This document shows, in pieces, positions 48,719 through 60,835 of a DNA stretch of 64,000 nucleotides (position 1 is its first letter; every line of letters starts with the position of its first letter). The stretch is from assembly GCA_011799875.1 (NCBI GenBank), contig JAAAXO010000129.1, forward strand, positions 2,271 through 66,270. The letters run 5' to 3'. The notes beneath the pieces are model-generated. The model made no database searches. It was not told where the DNA came from and was given only the letters and a program-made list of their open reading frames with translations. Made by a program: the position numbers and the translations under genes. This DNA is from Thinopyrum elongatum (Eukaryota > Streptophyta > Magnoliopsida > Poales > Poaceae).

Positions 48719-48729
48719 AAGTGGGAGGC
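48719..48729 (+). other. Copia 2 polypurine tract
   Basis: AAGTGGGAGGC immediately before the 3' LTR, one base different from element 1. Confidence 0.75.
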
Positions 48730-49623
48730 TGTAGGAGATATGCCCTAGAGGCAATAATAAATGTTATTGATTATCTCCCTGTTCATAATTATGTTTATGT
48801 TCCATGCTATAACTGCAATGATTCTCGAGTCTACAAATAAAACGAGGCTTGGAGGGAAAACTCATGTGCACGTGTGGGATAATAAACGATAAAATGTATT
48901 CCTAGTAAGCCTCTATGACTGGCTCAAGTGTTGCATGATGGTTTGTTTCTGATCATGGGCATGTCTATGCCAGCAACTTTGAGGGCACAGTTAGAAGAAC
49001 ATTTGTGTTGAATCGACCGCTGATGTTATGCTATGAGATACATTCGTCACAGTTAATGGTTAATAACACACATATAGGTTAATGTTTGCATGATTCCTAG
49101 ACCATGAGAGTATCGAGTTTCTTCATGCTTGCTTCATGAACTTTGGGGTTTGTAAACGTCATCGTAAATGGTGGGCTATTACGGCGGCTTACGGGTTCAT
49201 GGAAAAGTATGTCAAGTAACTTGATAGCTCAAGATTGGATTTGCTCCTCCGAGTTGGAGAGATATTTCTGGGCCCTCTCGGTGTTACGGTATCCATCATC
49301 GTCTGGCCAGACACTTTGTGATTTGATCACGGGGATGCCGGAACACGGTAACGAGAAAAGAGAACAAATACCGGTAACAAGGTAACTGGCATAGTGGACA
49401 AGTTGTTGACCCACGGGGATGCCATCATGTCTCACCTCGGGTATTTGTAACATATCGCGAAGCAACAGGAATAGCACACGGAACTGGAGGTTCACTTGAA
49501 TATTCATTCGTGTGGGTATAGGGGTCAATATGGGTGTCCACGGCTCCGATGTTGATCATTGATCGGAAAGGGTTCCGTGTCATGTCTATACTTCACCGAA
49601 CCTATAGGGTCACACGCTTAAGG
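48730..49623 (+). repeat. Copia element 2, 3' LTR, partial
   Basis: Matches 41393-42302 with a few substitutions and several single-base deletions. It stops at the sequence gap. Confidence 0.92.
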
Positions 49624-49748
49624 NNNNNNNNNNNNNNNNNNNNNNNNNNNNNNNNNNNNNNNNNNNNNNNNNNNNNNNNNNNNNNNNNNNNNNNNNNNNN
49701 NNNNNNNNNNNNNNNNNNNNNNNNNNNNNNNNNNNNNNNNNNNNNNNN
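49624..49748. other. Sequence gap (125 N)
   Basis: Run of undetermined bases inside the 3' LTR of Copia element 2. What lies across it is unknown, and the orientation of the following sequence relative to the preceding one depends on the assembly. Confidence 0.99.
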
Positions 49749-49846
49749 GCCATCTATCTGCTGAATACTCGAGGAGTCTGCGCGGAAACCTCCCCGCCCA
49801 GGTTTCGGCCCGAACAGTTTTCGGCCCGCGGACCCGTTCCGCCGCG
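49749..49846 (+). other. Altered LTR-like stretch beside the gap
   Basis: The first 25 bases match the LTR (CATCTATCTGCTGAATACT). The rest aligns only if many A positions of the LTR are read as C (GTTTCGGACACCGAAAAAG against GTTTCGGCCCGAACAG). It then joins abruptly to inverted tandem-unit sequence. Confidence 0.5.
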
Positions 49847-51917
49847 CCTCCACAAGTGCTGCATGGTTAGGGTGGATGCTAGGACACATCTATGGTTGAA
49901 CAGGAAGTGGGCAGACCGCAAGCTAAATCAGGAGACACTTGTTGCAAATAATGTTGGCATGCCAGCGTTGTTGGTTCAGTCATTGCCAATCGATAAATAT
50001 TAACCAGTTTTGCCATCATAAGGGGACCGTGTCACAAATGATGAATTACTAAGTGTCACTATTTTGACCTCCTCTGTACCTAGGATGACTCATGTTCTCA
50101 TAGTACCTCCAGGACAGGGGTCTGATGTGTGAGAGGGCACTGGTGCTACTCCCACATGTGAGTGCACGAAGATCATTTACTATGTAGGTCAACAACGACG
50201 TCGTTGGACATGCCAAAAAATTTGAGCGAAGTAGGGAGAATGTGCAAGAAATGCGTGTTCTAACATCGACGGGCCATTTTCGCCATCTGATAAAGGCAAC
50301 CCTTGAGTAATGACTTAATAGAGAAAAAAATGGCAATTTTCAATGAACATTCATTTAAACACAACCAAAGTAAGCAAGAAAGATTCATTTACCACTTTTT
50401 ATATGTACTTCCGTTTGGGACCCTAAAAGTGGATTTCTACATGTCGTGAAAGTGGTGTTCTCATTTTGGGACCCTAAAATAGAACTTCGATCAACTAAAA
50501 GGGGAGAATGAAGGTTAATTTTTCACAAGTTAGTCGGTAACGTGAATGAAAACTCATATACTACTGGTACTAATCGTTGTTTTCAAAGTGAAAAATAGTA
50601 CTGCCGTCCTCAAGCTTTCTTCAGTGATGCCAGTGCGACTCCTTTCCAAACCCTTTTGGCAAGATTGGATCAATTAACCCATTTGAAACTTCCACGTGGG
50701 TCAGATTGAACTACGAAGTAAAACGGAGAAATGGTTTAATCCTCCCCTATAAGGAATTCTTCTTGATTTATTTTGTTTGAATATTTAATATGGTAATTAG
50801 GTCTTTTTGGATTTCTGATATTTTAGGTATATGGTAATCATGTTGGTGTTACAATTCATATGATCATTTTGAACTAAATATGTATAGGCCAATGATTGTT
50901 GCTGGATTGCTTCGAGTATGATCTCATTCTCTATGTGTTACACACTATTTTAATGAATGGATGGAGTGAACTTTTGTTTGAATGACACAAGTAAACCTGT
51001 TATAACTCGGCATACCACTTGTTACTGTAACTTGCCAATTTAATCGGATGATATAACTTTAAACTAGTTGTGCCTCCGGATGTGATGAATTTTAGTTTGG
51101 CATTGGGATAGCTTTCATGTCTTATAATTTTCATTGTATCTCCACTAGTGCGCATGTTTCCTTCTTCACGCTCTGTGTTTTAAGAAAAATGTGTCCTTAT
51201 ATCAGGAGTTTGGGATCATTACAAGCTTGAATATTAGTTTTTTCAGTTTTCAATGTACAATTATAAAATTCTATGATTAGTGACTCTGATAATGCATGTA
51301 CAATCTCGAGAACTTCCTTGGAATACATCCTAACTTTTGTATTTGTATCAGTAATTTAACAGTTGATGCGAAGTCTACCAATATCCAGCTTCCACATGTG
51401 CCGCATGGTTAGGGTGGGATGCTAGGGCCACCATGGCCGAAATACTAAAATGGCATACCTAAGCTAAATCCAACAGCACACTGTTTGCATAATGTTGGCT
51501 TGCCAGCTATTTGTGGTTCAATCATTACCAATGGATCAGATCTTAATGGAGTTTTTCCATCATAAGGGGACCATGTCACAGCTGATAAATCAGAAATGTC
51601 AAGTTCAGGCCTCCCCTATACCTAAGGTTGACTCGTCTATTAGACATATACCTCCAGGATAGGGGTCTGATGTGCCATAAAGCATTTGTGCTACTTCCAC
51701 GAATGTGAGTGCACCAAGATCATTTACTATGGGGTCAACAAACCGTCGTTGGAGATGCCACAATTTGGAGCAAACTAAGGAGATAAGTGCCAGAAATACC
51801 AAAGTCTAGCATCTACCAAGCCATTTTCACCTCTAATAAAGGCACACCTTGAGTAATGACTAATAGATGATCAAATAATTAGTCCACAACATCCAATTAG
51901 CACAGTTTGGCACATAC
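49847..51917. repeat. Inverted copy of tandem units 2 (part) and 1
   Basis: Reverse complement of about 19283-21421. Landmarks appear in reverse order: CCACAAGTGCTGCATGG at 49849, TTGAGTAATGACTTAATAG at about 50303, and the second anchor near 51850. Numerous single-base deletions and substitutions relative to A'. Confidence 0.85.
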
Positions 51918-52240
51918 CTTCTCAACACAAGCAAGAACCTCCTGCCAGTAAGGATGCCCTCGAAGCAACAGCCTCTCGCTGTCTTCCGTGTTCATGCACA
52001 AAACAAGGACGTCAGTTGTAGTGCCCTGGAAGGAGTCATCGTGGTAGCAGGGGTCTCACGTGCAAAGGAAAGCCAGAGACTCGGAAGAAAACTTCAGATC
52101 AGCTCAACATAAAACCCCAAATCCAAACCCCTAACCCTAACCCTAGCTCTAGCAACTCACCTTGATGATGTTGTCGTCTGAAGCTGAGTTGGCGTACTTG
52201 TAAGAATTCTTGTTGTTGCGTCATCAGTCCAGGACACCAT
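51918..52240 (-). pseudogene. GRF-type zinc-finger gene fragment, inverted copy
   Basis: Exon 2 at about 51918-52054 and exon 1 at 52161-52240 on the minus strand, with the donor (rc of CTCAC) and telo-box preserved. Exon 1 has lost one base (80 instead of 81) and exon 2 several, so the frame is broken. Confidence 0.55.
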
Positions 52241-53389
52241 GGGATGCGGGGCGATCGGAGATTGGGAGGGGGCGGCAGCGGCGAATGAGTGGGCAGAGAG
52301 GGAGAATCGAGCGAGAGAGAATGAGGGCTGGGGGTGGGCTGTACCATCGGGGGTTTGACGTAGGGCTCGAACGGCCCGGCGCACCGGCGTCTGACGCGTC
52401 TAACGTCGGACGGATGAACATGCCCCCGTCGACAAAAGCGGGTCCCACCTGTCATAATCCTATTAAAACGCCGAACCGAGCGACTAGTGTTTTTTTGCAA
52501 AAACAATAGTCTGGAAATAGTGTTTTGGGCACAAGACCGTCGAATTGTAGTTCCTGCAAACCTAGCCTTCAATGTCATGTTCTTTGCAATTCACTAGTTG
52601 GCAAGGATTCACCAGGTCGCCATGGTTTGAGTTCTCCTTGTGCATGCATATGGACCAGTGACATGCATTATGTGTATACACAGTTACTAATACTTCCAGT
52701 TCAAAAAAGTTACGCTTTTAGTCAATGTCGGTCTCCAGCTATGTAGCGTGTGTGTTTGGCACTTTTGGGGGAGTAGGGTAACTAATTTGATTACTCCGTC
52801 ATTTTTTCTCGCATGCAACAAATATTAAATCAGGGCATTACGTAGATTGTTCAGTCACCTTTCTTTTTTCTAAGAGGGAAAAACCATCAGGGCATTTTTT
52901 TATCAGGCCAAATGGCCATGTCATTTATCACTCGCTTACAAGAAAATTTTTGGGGGGGGGGGGGGTAAATTGACAAATTACAAGAATATCATGCTATAGT
53001 GTGCGCTGTTCGTTGGCCTCCCTCGGGCAAGCAAGACTCCAATTCTATCATGCCCGTCGTGCAAAAACTTACATTAGCCTGTTGTTCTTTTGCAATTCAA
53101 ATTCTTCGCTCTGGCCTTGATGAATCAAAATCACAAAGATTTGTTCGTTCCACATAAAAGAATCAAATCATACAACAAAATAATTAAAAGGGGGAGTTGG
53201 CCCCGCACCTCCACTCGGTTAATCCCCTTCCACCATAGACATCTCCTCCGAATGGTTTTTACTGTTGGTTTTGTCCAATTTCCTTCCCAAATTCTTCCCA
53301 TGAATTTTTCTCCGCACAAAGCGTTTTTCTCTTTCCCTTCATTCTGGCCCTTGATGAATCAAAATCACAGAGATTAGTTCGCCTCGCAT
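52241..53389. other. Inverted leader of the GRF fragment and flank U
   Basis: Reverse complement of about 17736-18944. It includes a run of G at about 52950-52964 matching the C-run near 18177, and the TGATGAATCAAAATCAC direct repeats. Short plus-strand frames (53090-53377) have no recognisable domain. Confidence 0.75.
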
Positions 53390-53394
53390 AAAGG

Positions 53395-56179
53395 TGTAGC
53401 GACCCGACCCGAATGGATCGAATCTCTGTGTTCAAGTGTCATCCCTGGATCGGTAATGCTGACACACACAGTACTTGAGGGATTTATAACAGAGTAGCAA
53501 TCACACACTTATTACATCGAATGTCTCAAAAGAGAACTGCTACAATAAAATGGCTTAAGGCCATCTAATTAAGAATACAGCAGGAAGGCTTGGAAGACAA
53601 AGTGAGTCCATCAACTCAACGGCATAGCTGAGTGCACGACAACGACCTAGCACACACCTTACTCTTCGTCTGAAAAGTCTGCAACATGATACGTTGCAGC
53701 CCGAAAAGGGTCAGCACATGGAATATGCTGGCAATATAAACACAGTAGAGCAATGAACAGAATAATTGCTAATACTACATGCATATTTGGCTGGTGGAAA
53801 AAGCTCTAGTGTTATACTGTTTTGCGAAAAAGCAAATTTTCCCTACAACAAAGGAATATTTTATTTAACTATCAGTGGTTGTTGAACATTGAGAAGGTAA
53901 ATCCCCCTCTCAATCCCAATTAAAAGTAATTATAATCCCAACAAATTAATTTAGAGTGATGGATTCAATATGTGATCCAAGAACCAGATACTCAAGATGT
54001 CCATAACCGGGGACACGGTAATCATGACTAGTTTGTACAACTCTGCGCAGGTTTGTGCACTTTTCCCCACAGACTCGATCTCCTCCGTTGGATTTCTCGC
54101 ACTACATGGTGTTTGAGAAACGGATGACCGAGACACAGTCTTTCAGAAACATTTACTCTTTACTCTGGGTAGACAGTTACACCTACTTTCCCCTACATCT
54201 GCTAGCCTACCACTGAAAGAGGTCATGTAACATACTCAACTATGCTAGAGCCCATAATAGCTTGTGGCTGCACCCGGAAGTTTCTAGCATGATAACTTAT
54301 GATCCTTTGAGCCTGGGTGGCGGACCGTAGGAGGATCACACGGTATATCCCCGGGATCTTCCTAGGACAACACTGGTATATCCCCAGGTGCCCAAACAAG
54401 CAATCCACCCAGATGTGTATTAAAGTTGCCACCTTAATTGAACCATTAATTAAAATCTCACATCTGTCATGGATACACTCAAAACCCAATCACGTCTACG
54501 AGCATAGCATGGCAACATAAGCATCGGTGGAAGTAACTCCCAGGGTTTGTTATTAAAAGGGCAATAGGTTCTACCTCATCATCTACTTCCCAGTACCCAC
54601 AAGTTAATCACATCCTAATCATGCAATATTTGAGGTCGAAACTAATGCATAAAAATGGGTAACGAAGAAGTATGATTAATGTGTTACTTGCCTTGCTGAC
54701 GATCTGCAAATCCTAGAGACTCGTAGTAGCACGCTTCGCAATCCGGGTACTCTATCGCAAACAAACAATAGCATACATAAGCAATCAAGCGAAGATGCAC
54801 GGGTAAAACCCAAATGAGAAGACCTAACCAGAAAGTTCAATGAAGAACTCCGGTTTGCAAAAAGAATCGATCAAACGGAGCAACGAAACTCAAACTGCGA
54901 AAGAAACAAGCTTCGATTACTAATCTGGACTAAAGGCAAATTTTACAGGTAGCAAAACTTGTTTAAGTTGGTTAAACAGAAAGAGGGCTTCGAGACGAAG
55001 ATCTAGGCGCTTGAATCGCCTGATCCGACAAACGAGCGAAAAGTTAACTAAACGAAAATCGGATCAGAAATCGCGATCGAAAATAATCGCGGAAAATCCG
55101 AGAAAAAGAGAAACTAACGAACAGGCTAACGAAGAACGTTCGCTGTCTGGTTAACGGTGGAAAACCGTTCGTTAAAACGAACGTACGGACGAACGTCCGT
55201 AAATAACTAAACCGACGGAAAACCGATCTAAAAAGAATAAACCGGATTTAAAAAAAACAAAACCTAGATCTAGGGTTTAAACAAAAAACGATCGGTTTTT
55301 CTCACGAAAACCACGGACGGCGGCGGGATTCCGCGAGGGCTCCGGCGGGGCGGCGGCGGAGCGCGGGAGGCGGTGTGGGGCGCGCGGTGCGGCGGCATGC
55401 GGCGGAGTGCGGCGGCGGCGGGCGGCGGCGGGGGCGGACGGGCGGCGGCTGGACGAGCGAGGCGGCGCGGCGCGGAGGCTCGCGGAGAGGCAGGAGGCGG
55501 GCGGCGGGCGGCGGCTGGGGCCCAGGGGGGCCCGGGGGGGGGTGGCGGGGGGGTGGCTTTTTAGAGGGGGGAGGGGGTGGCTTGGGCGAGGGGGCGAGGG
55601 GCGGAGGGCGGCGGCGGCGGACTCCGGGAGAGTCCCGGTCGGCCACGGGAGGAAAGGGGCGGCGAGGCTGCGGGGCGGCTGGGCTTCGGCCCAGTTCGGT
55701 CCGGCGGATTTTTTTTTTTAAAAGTAATTCCGGCAGAAAAACAAATAAAAGAAAACTAAACGGACCCAAAATTCCGAAATAAATTTTCCCGTCCTCTAAA
55801 ATCTCCCGGACAAGGTAACATTATTTGGGACTCAATGCAATTGAAAAATGCATATGTTTTGTCTAAAATCCAAATAAAATATTTATTTGATTTTAATATT
55901 TTTCCTCCAATATTCCATTTATTTTGGAGAAGTCATATTATCTCCTCTCATATATTTTTAATATGAAATATTTTCGGAGAGAAAAATAGTTAAACCAAAT
56001 TGATCCCTGTTTCAATATTTGAGAAAATTCAAATATGAAAACGGTGAAATCCCCAACTCTCTCCGTGGGTCCTTGAGTTGCTTAGAATTTTCGAGGATCG
56101 CAAAATGAAATGCAATAAAATATGATATGCATGGATGACCTATGTATAACATTCCAAATTAAAAATTTGGGATGTTACA
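53395..56179 (-). mobile_element. Solo LTR inserted in flank U
   Basis: 2785 bp with TGTAGCGACCCGACC at one end and GGGATGTTACA at the other, i.e. TGTAACATCCC...GCTACA when read on the minus strand. It is flanked by AAAGG at 53390-53394 and 56180-56184. The equivalent place in the other arm (around 17731-17736) has a single AAAGG (as CCTTT) and no insertion. No internal coding region, primer site or second LTR is present, so it is a solo LTR. It contains a very GC-rich CGG-type stretch at 55310-55690. Family not named; the ends resemble long Gypsy LTRs of Triticeae. Confidence 0.88.
55302..55700. repeat. GC-rich low-complexity tract in the solo LTR
   Basis: Dense GGCGG/GCGGCGG composition with G runs. 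It keeps all frames free of stops, so several overlapping open frames arise without coding meaning. Confidence 0.8.
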
Positions 56180-56184
56180 AAAGG

Positions 56185-56454
56185 AATCTAATCATATGGC
56201 TAAAACAGAGTTAAATCATAACTTGCCATTTCCCAATAATCAAACATTCTTCTATGCTTTCCCTAACAAAAAAATCCCGATCTCCCACCACATCATCCAC
56301 CCCGACTCCTCTCTTCTATGCCCTAACCCCTTGCTTCCATGGCTTTGTGTCGAGCCAGAGGCACCCGCTGCTCACCCACGTCGATGACCAGGTGGGCACG
56401 CTCCAGTCCTCAGCCTCCTACCACAGCCAAAACGGGTTGGCGTTGGCCCACTAA
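56185..56454. other. Flank U, inner part (inverted copy)
   Basis: Reverse complement of 17463-17731, almost identical. A 66-codon plus-strand frame is present in both copies without a recognised domain. Confidence 0.75.
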
Positions 56455-57034
56455 TGATGACATGTACCTAGGGTAGGGTCCTAGACCTGACCTACATGCC
56501 CTGCCCAAGGACACTACACAAGAGTCCAAGGCCTACGAATATAGAAAGAGGATACCGACTGGAATCTTCACAGGATGCAATCCACTCGACGATGGATTCA
56601 CTCGGATACCCAAATTCCACTCGACCGTCGTTATTCACTCGGAAGGCAAGGATTCACTCGAAGGACAGAAGGCCTAGAGTCACCCCTGAATGGTAACGGT
56701 CAGTCATTCATTCCGTAGCCTTAAGGTTCATTAAATGTGGGCGTTGCCAGTAACGTTCGTGCCAATATTCTCTCATTGAACCCTTATGTAACTGAGGACG
56801 GCAAGGGGTCGGCGCACTCTATATAAGTCACCCCTCCCCTCAGGCACAAGGGTTCGCACCTCCTGTAATGACACACTCCAATCAACAAGCCTCCGCGGCA
56901 CCGAGACGTAGGGATGTTACCTCCTCCGAGAGGGGCCTGAACTCGTAAAACCGAGTGTACAACCTCGCCGTAGCTAGGATTTTGCCCTCTCCTACGTACC
57001 CCCTATCTCTGCTGTCAGACTCGTTCCCATGACA
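56455..57034 (+). repeat. Gypsy 5' LTR (arm 2)
   Basis: TGATGACATGTACC to CCCATGACA, about 580 bp, nearly identical to 16883-17462. The outer boundary is inferred. Confidence 0.65.
56820..56826 (+). promoter_or_regulatory. TATA box of the Gypsy LTR (arm 2)
   Basis: TATATAA in the context CACTCTATATAAGTCACCC. Confidence 0.55.
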
Positions 57035-57035
57035 G

Positions 57036-57053
57036 TTGGCGCCCACCGTGGGG
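57036..57053 (+). other. Gypsy primer-binding site (arm 2)
   Basis: TTGGCGCCCACCGTGGGG one base after the LTR end. Confidence 0.75.
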
Positions 57054-57104
57054 CAGGCGTCTAAGCGACTTCCGGTGAGGTTGCAATCTTCGATCTTCGT
57101 CAAC

Positions 57105-58730
57105 ATGGTTTCCAGCGGTGGATTGTCTTTGGGTCGCGAGGTCCGTCTCGGCGTGCTCACCTTCATCGCTGACAATTCGGCTTGGCTCCAAGAGGCCCCC
57201 CTCGACGTCGAGGCGCTCCCCATTCGCGGGGCGGCGCACTTCCGCGCGAGTGCCTATGGCGTCCTCCTACGGCAGCCATCAACTCAGTATCGGTCAGCTC
57301 CCGCGGCGTCTTCGGTTCCCGCTGCCCGTCGCCACAAGCGATCCGGTCGCTCGTGGCTCCAGTGGTGGGTGAAGCACGCGGTGGCCCGTCAGTCGGCCAC
57401 ACCTCAAATCGCGACAATCGAGCCCGATGAGTCCCTTTATGGCTTGTTCGATCTGTCGACTGGCCACTCGGATACTCTCTCCGAGTGCGAAAGCAACGAC
57501 CCCACGGCGGAAGTCCTCATGGTTGGTCCCCAGCGCAGCCCGCCAGGATTTCCCCGTGGCAGGGGCGGTAGCGGCGGTCCATCGCGCGACCACGATGAGT
57601 ACTATGCTCAAGCCCTCACTGTGGAACAGAGGGAAGAGCTGCAGCGCAGAAATGATCAAGCTCTCCAGACCCCCATCGTTGGGGAGACCCCCGAAGCTCA
57701 GGCCTTGAAGGCTGCGCACGTAGCCACTCTGGCTGAGCGTGCGCGCCTAGAGAATCTTCAGCAAGCACTCGACGACCGCACCCGCAGACATATTCCAAGT
57801 TCCAGTCGACGGCAGCGGCAGTTGTTTCCGATTGGACCTCAGGATGAGTGTCAGGTATACCGTACTCCGATCCAAAATGTCACAGCAGCTGCGCGTATTG
57901 CAGATTCGATCCAGCCATCCCATTCCAAGGATGGTAGAGGCTTACAGCAGATTCGGGCACTGCTCAATGCGGCCGAAGAACAGAACTCGGCTCTTTCCTA
58001 GTCGCGCAATAGGATTCACAGCAGGTCTGTCATGGCAGACACAGTTCAGTCGGCACACAGCCCAAGATCGCCTCTTCGGCGTGAAGATCGTGGCTATCGC
58101 CAGGACCAGTACCTGGGTCGAGGCCACGGGCAGTTTGACCCTCGCTACCACCGTGATGACCGCCGTCGAGTGCCTATGCCCCCTCCGAGGGGTGGTTCGT
58201 ACGCGCCCCGGCGGTATGATGACAGGCACCCGTACAACGACGAGCGAAGGATTCCAGTCGACCCCCGAGAGCCCGGGTTTGATGCAAGGTCAGTCCTCGT
58301 GCAGGGCCTGGTCGACAGAGGCAGAACTAACAAAGAAGGTTTGGACAGAGATTACCCGAGTGGAAGCAGAGCGTTCGTATCTGGGCCCGAGTGTTTCAGC
58401 AGAGCCATTCGAGCTGCTGAGATTCCTCCCAACTTCAGATTGGCTGCAGGAGTGAGCAAGTTTACTGGCGAGTCCAAGCCTGACACGTGGTTGGAGGATT
58501 ACCGAGTGGTAGTGCAGATTGGCGGAGGCAATGATGAAGTAGCCATGAAGCACCTGCCCTTGATGCTCGAAGGCTCAGCTAGGGCCTGGTTGAATCAGTT
58601 GGCCCTGCTAGCATTTACTGTTGGGAAGACTTGGCCCGAGTGTTTATCAAGACATTTGAAGGCACTTGCAAGCGTCCCGCTGGACTGTCTGAGTTGCAAC
58701 ATTGTGTCCAAAAGCCGAATAAAATTGTGA
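57105..58730 (+). pseudogene. Gypsy gag with internal stop (arm 2)
   Basis: ATG at 57105 (MVSSGGLSLG). TAG at 57999-58001 interrupts; the same frame continues (MADTVQSAHS at 58032) through the Arg/Asp/Pro-rich stretch and the gag core (FTGESKPDTWLEDYR, ARAWLNQL). A frameshift near 58605 turns the remainder into unrelated residues ending at 58730. The same lesions are found in arm 1. Confidence 0.87.
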
Positions 58731-59296
58731 GAGATTACATCTAGCATTGGACTACACTTCACCATCTGGTGGAGAATGTTTCAGAGCACCAAGCAGTCTG
58801 CGCTTTCAAGGAAGGCATACGGTACAGAGAGCTCACACTGAAATTTGGTCTCTCTGGGACCATGACTATGAATCGGATGATGGAGATAGCCACTCGGTAT
58901 GCGAATGGTGAAGAATAAGACCGACTCCGTAATGACAAAGGGAAGACAGTCAACCCCGACACTAGGGGCGGAAATCCCAGTCGGAAGCAGAAACGCAAAG
59001 CTGAAGCAATGCCAGGCTAAAGCTGCAGTGGTGAATACCCAAGGAAAGTTCAAGGAAAGCCCCAGGGGCCATGGATACCAAGAAGATCAAGGACCAGTCG
59101 GGCCGGATGTCCTGGATTTACCGTGTGCCATCCACACGAAGAAAAATGAAGGGCAACTTGATTTTGCCCAAACACACACTCGACAGTGCAGATTCCTTAT
59201 CCAGCAGTTCCGTGAAGGTCAGCACAATGAGAAAGTGTGTGATCAGGATACGATGAAGAAAAGGCAGATGATTACCCAAAGGTCAACGCAACCCTG
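58731..59296 (+). pseudogene. Gypsy gag C-terminal part, frameshifted (arm 2)
   Basis: Fragments such as ENVSEHQAVCAFKEG and MEIATRYANGEE can be read in changing frames with stops. Confidence 0.7.
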
Positions 59297-60082
59297 GTGA
59301 TTTTTGCTGACATCGAGAGCAAAAGTCGACTGAAAGTAATCAACAGAGAGGTGAACATGGTTGCTCCAGCAGCTACAACATACCTCAAGTGGCCAAAGAC
59401 TCCTATCACCTTCGATCAGTCGGATCACCCAGCTCACGTTGCTACCCCCGGGCGGCAAGCTTTGGTGGTCGACCCAGTCGTTGGAGGCACTCGACTGCGT
59501 AAAGTTCTCATGGATGGTGGCAGTGATTTGAACATTCTGTATGCTGAAACCCTTCAGGGGATGGGCATTCTGATGTCTCGACTCAGTGAGAGCAACATGC
59601 AGTTCCACGGAGTCATCCCAGGAAAGAAGGCGAAATCACTCGGGCAGATTGCTTTAGATGTGGTTTTTGGTGATTCAAAGAATTTTTGCAAAGAAAAGCT
59701 GACATTTGAAGTGGTAGATTTTCACAGTGCCTATCATGCTATTCTGGGCAGACCGGCGTATGCTCGTTTCATGGCCCGTCCATGTTACGTATATCTCAAA
59801 CTGAAGATGCCCGGACCCAAAGGTGTGATCACGGTCACTGGGAATAGACAGAGAACGGAGGAATGCCTCCAGAAGGGTTCCAAGATCGCTGACGAGCAAA
59901 TGGCGGTGGTAGAACTAGAAGAGTACAAGAAGAATGCTGATCTGAGTGATTTGCTCCATTCCAAGAAGCCTGCTTCTGAGTCTGCATTTCAGTCGGCTGG
60001 CGAGACGAAACCAGTTCACATTCACCTGGAAGATCCCATAGCTGCTCCGACCCACATCTCAATGACACTCGACAACAAATAG
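59297..60082 (+). pseudogene. Gypsy aspartic protease region (arm 2)
   Basis: 261 codons, same length as the arm 1 copy, with MDGGSDLNILY (Asp73). A handful of substitutions distinguish it from arm 1 (for example WPKTP against WSKTP, MGILM against MGIPM, NFCKE against NFRKE). Ends at the shared TAG. Confidence 0.88.
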
Positions 60083-60835
60083 GAAGCCGCGCTCATCCAG
60101 TTCCTCCGTGAGAACTGGGGCATCTTCGCATGGAAACCATCAGACATGCTAGGTGTACCCAGGGGGCTGGCTGAGCACCGTTTGTGTGTCGACTCGAAGG
60201 CCAAACCTGTCAAATAGCATCTCCGTCGTTCCGCCGGGGAGAAGAGGAAGGCGATTGGCGAGGAAGTGGCTCGGCTCCTGGAAGATGAGTTCATACGCGA
60301 GATATACCACTTCGAGTGGCTCGCTAACGTCGTCATGGTCCCCAAGAAGGATAATTCACTCCGCATGTGCATTGACTTCAAGCATATCAATCGGGCCTGC
60401 CCGAAAGATCATTTTCCGCTCGCTCACATCGATCAGATAGTCGACTCGATTGCGGGGTGTGAGCGTTTGTCTTTTCTTGATGCGTATTCCGGATACCATC
60501 AGATCTGACTGTATGGGCCAGATGAAATAAAAACGGCCTTCATCACCCTGTTCGGGTGTTTTTGCTATGTCGCCATGCCATTTGGTCTCAAAAACGCTGG
60601 CGCCACATTCATGCGCATGATTCAGAAGTGCCTGCACACTCAGATCAGTCAGAATGTGGAGGCGTATATGGATGATATTGTGGTTAAGTCACGCAAAGGT
60701 TCCGACCTGCTGACTAACCTCGCTGAAACCTTTGCCAATCTGAGAAGGTACGACATTAAGCTGAATCCGTCCAAGTGCACATTCGGAGTGCCCGGAGGAA
60801 AGTTACTCGGTTTTCTCATTTCCGAATGAGGGATA
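60083..60835 (+). pseudogene. Gypsy reverse transcriptase, additional stop (arm 2)
   Basis: The RT is split by a TGA at 60506-60508 after DAYSGYHQI, where arm 1 has CGA (Arg). YMDD is in the second part (60575-60829). Stops at about 60215 (TAG) and 60827-60829 (TGA) are shared with arm 1. Confidence 0.9.

Larger units (their letters stand above)
41393..49846 (+). mobile_element. Copia LTR retrotransposon 2, decayed interior, 3' LTR broken by gap
   Basis: The order is LTR (41393-43397), primer-binding site, 5.3-kb interior, polypurine tract and 3' LTR from 48730. The LTRs are similar to each other over the ~900 bp that can be compared, while the interior has no long frame. The 3' LTR runs into 125 N at 49624 and then about 100 bases of altered LTR-like sequence. 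It interrupts the CACTA transposase exon 103 bp downstream of element 1. Confidence 0.9.

Noticed and set aside
49534..49889. Open frames crossing the N run
   Set aside because: They are open only because undetermined bases cannot encode stops.
55302..55782. Several overlapping long open frames on both strands in the GC-rich tract
   Set aside because: They follow from CGG-type composition lacking stop codons, lie within a solo LTR, and give Arg/Gly/Pro-rich sequence without domains.
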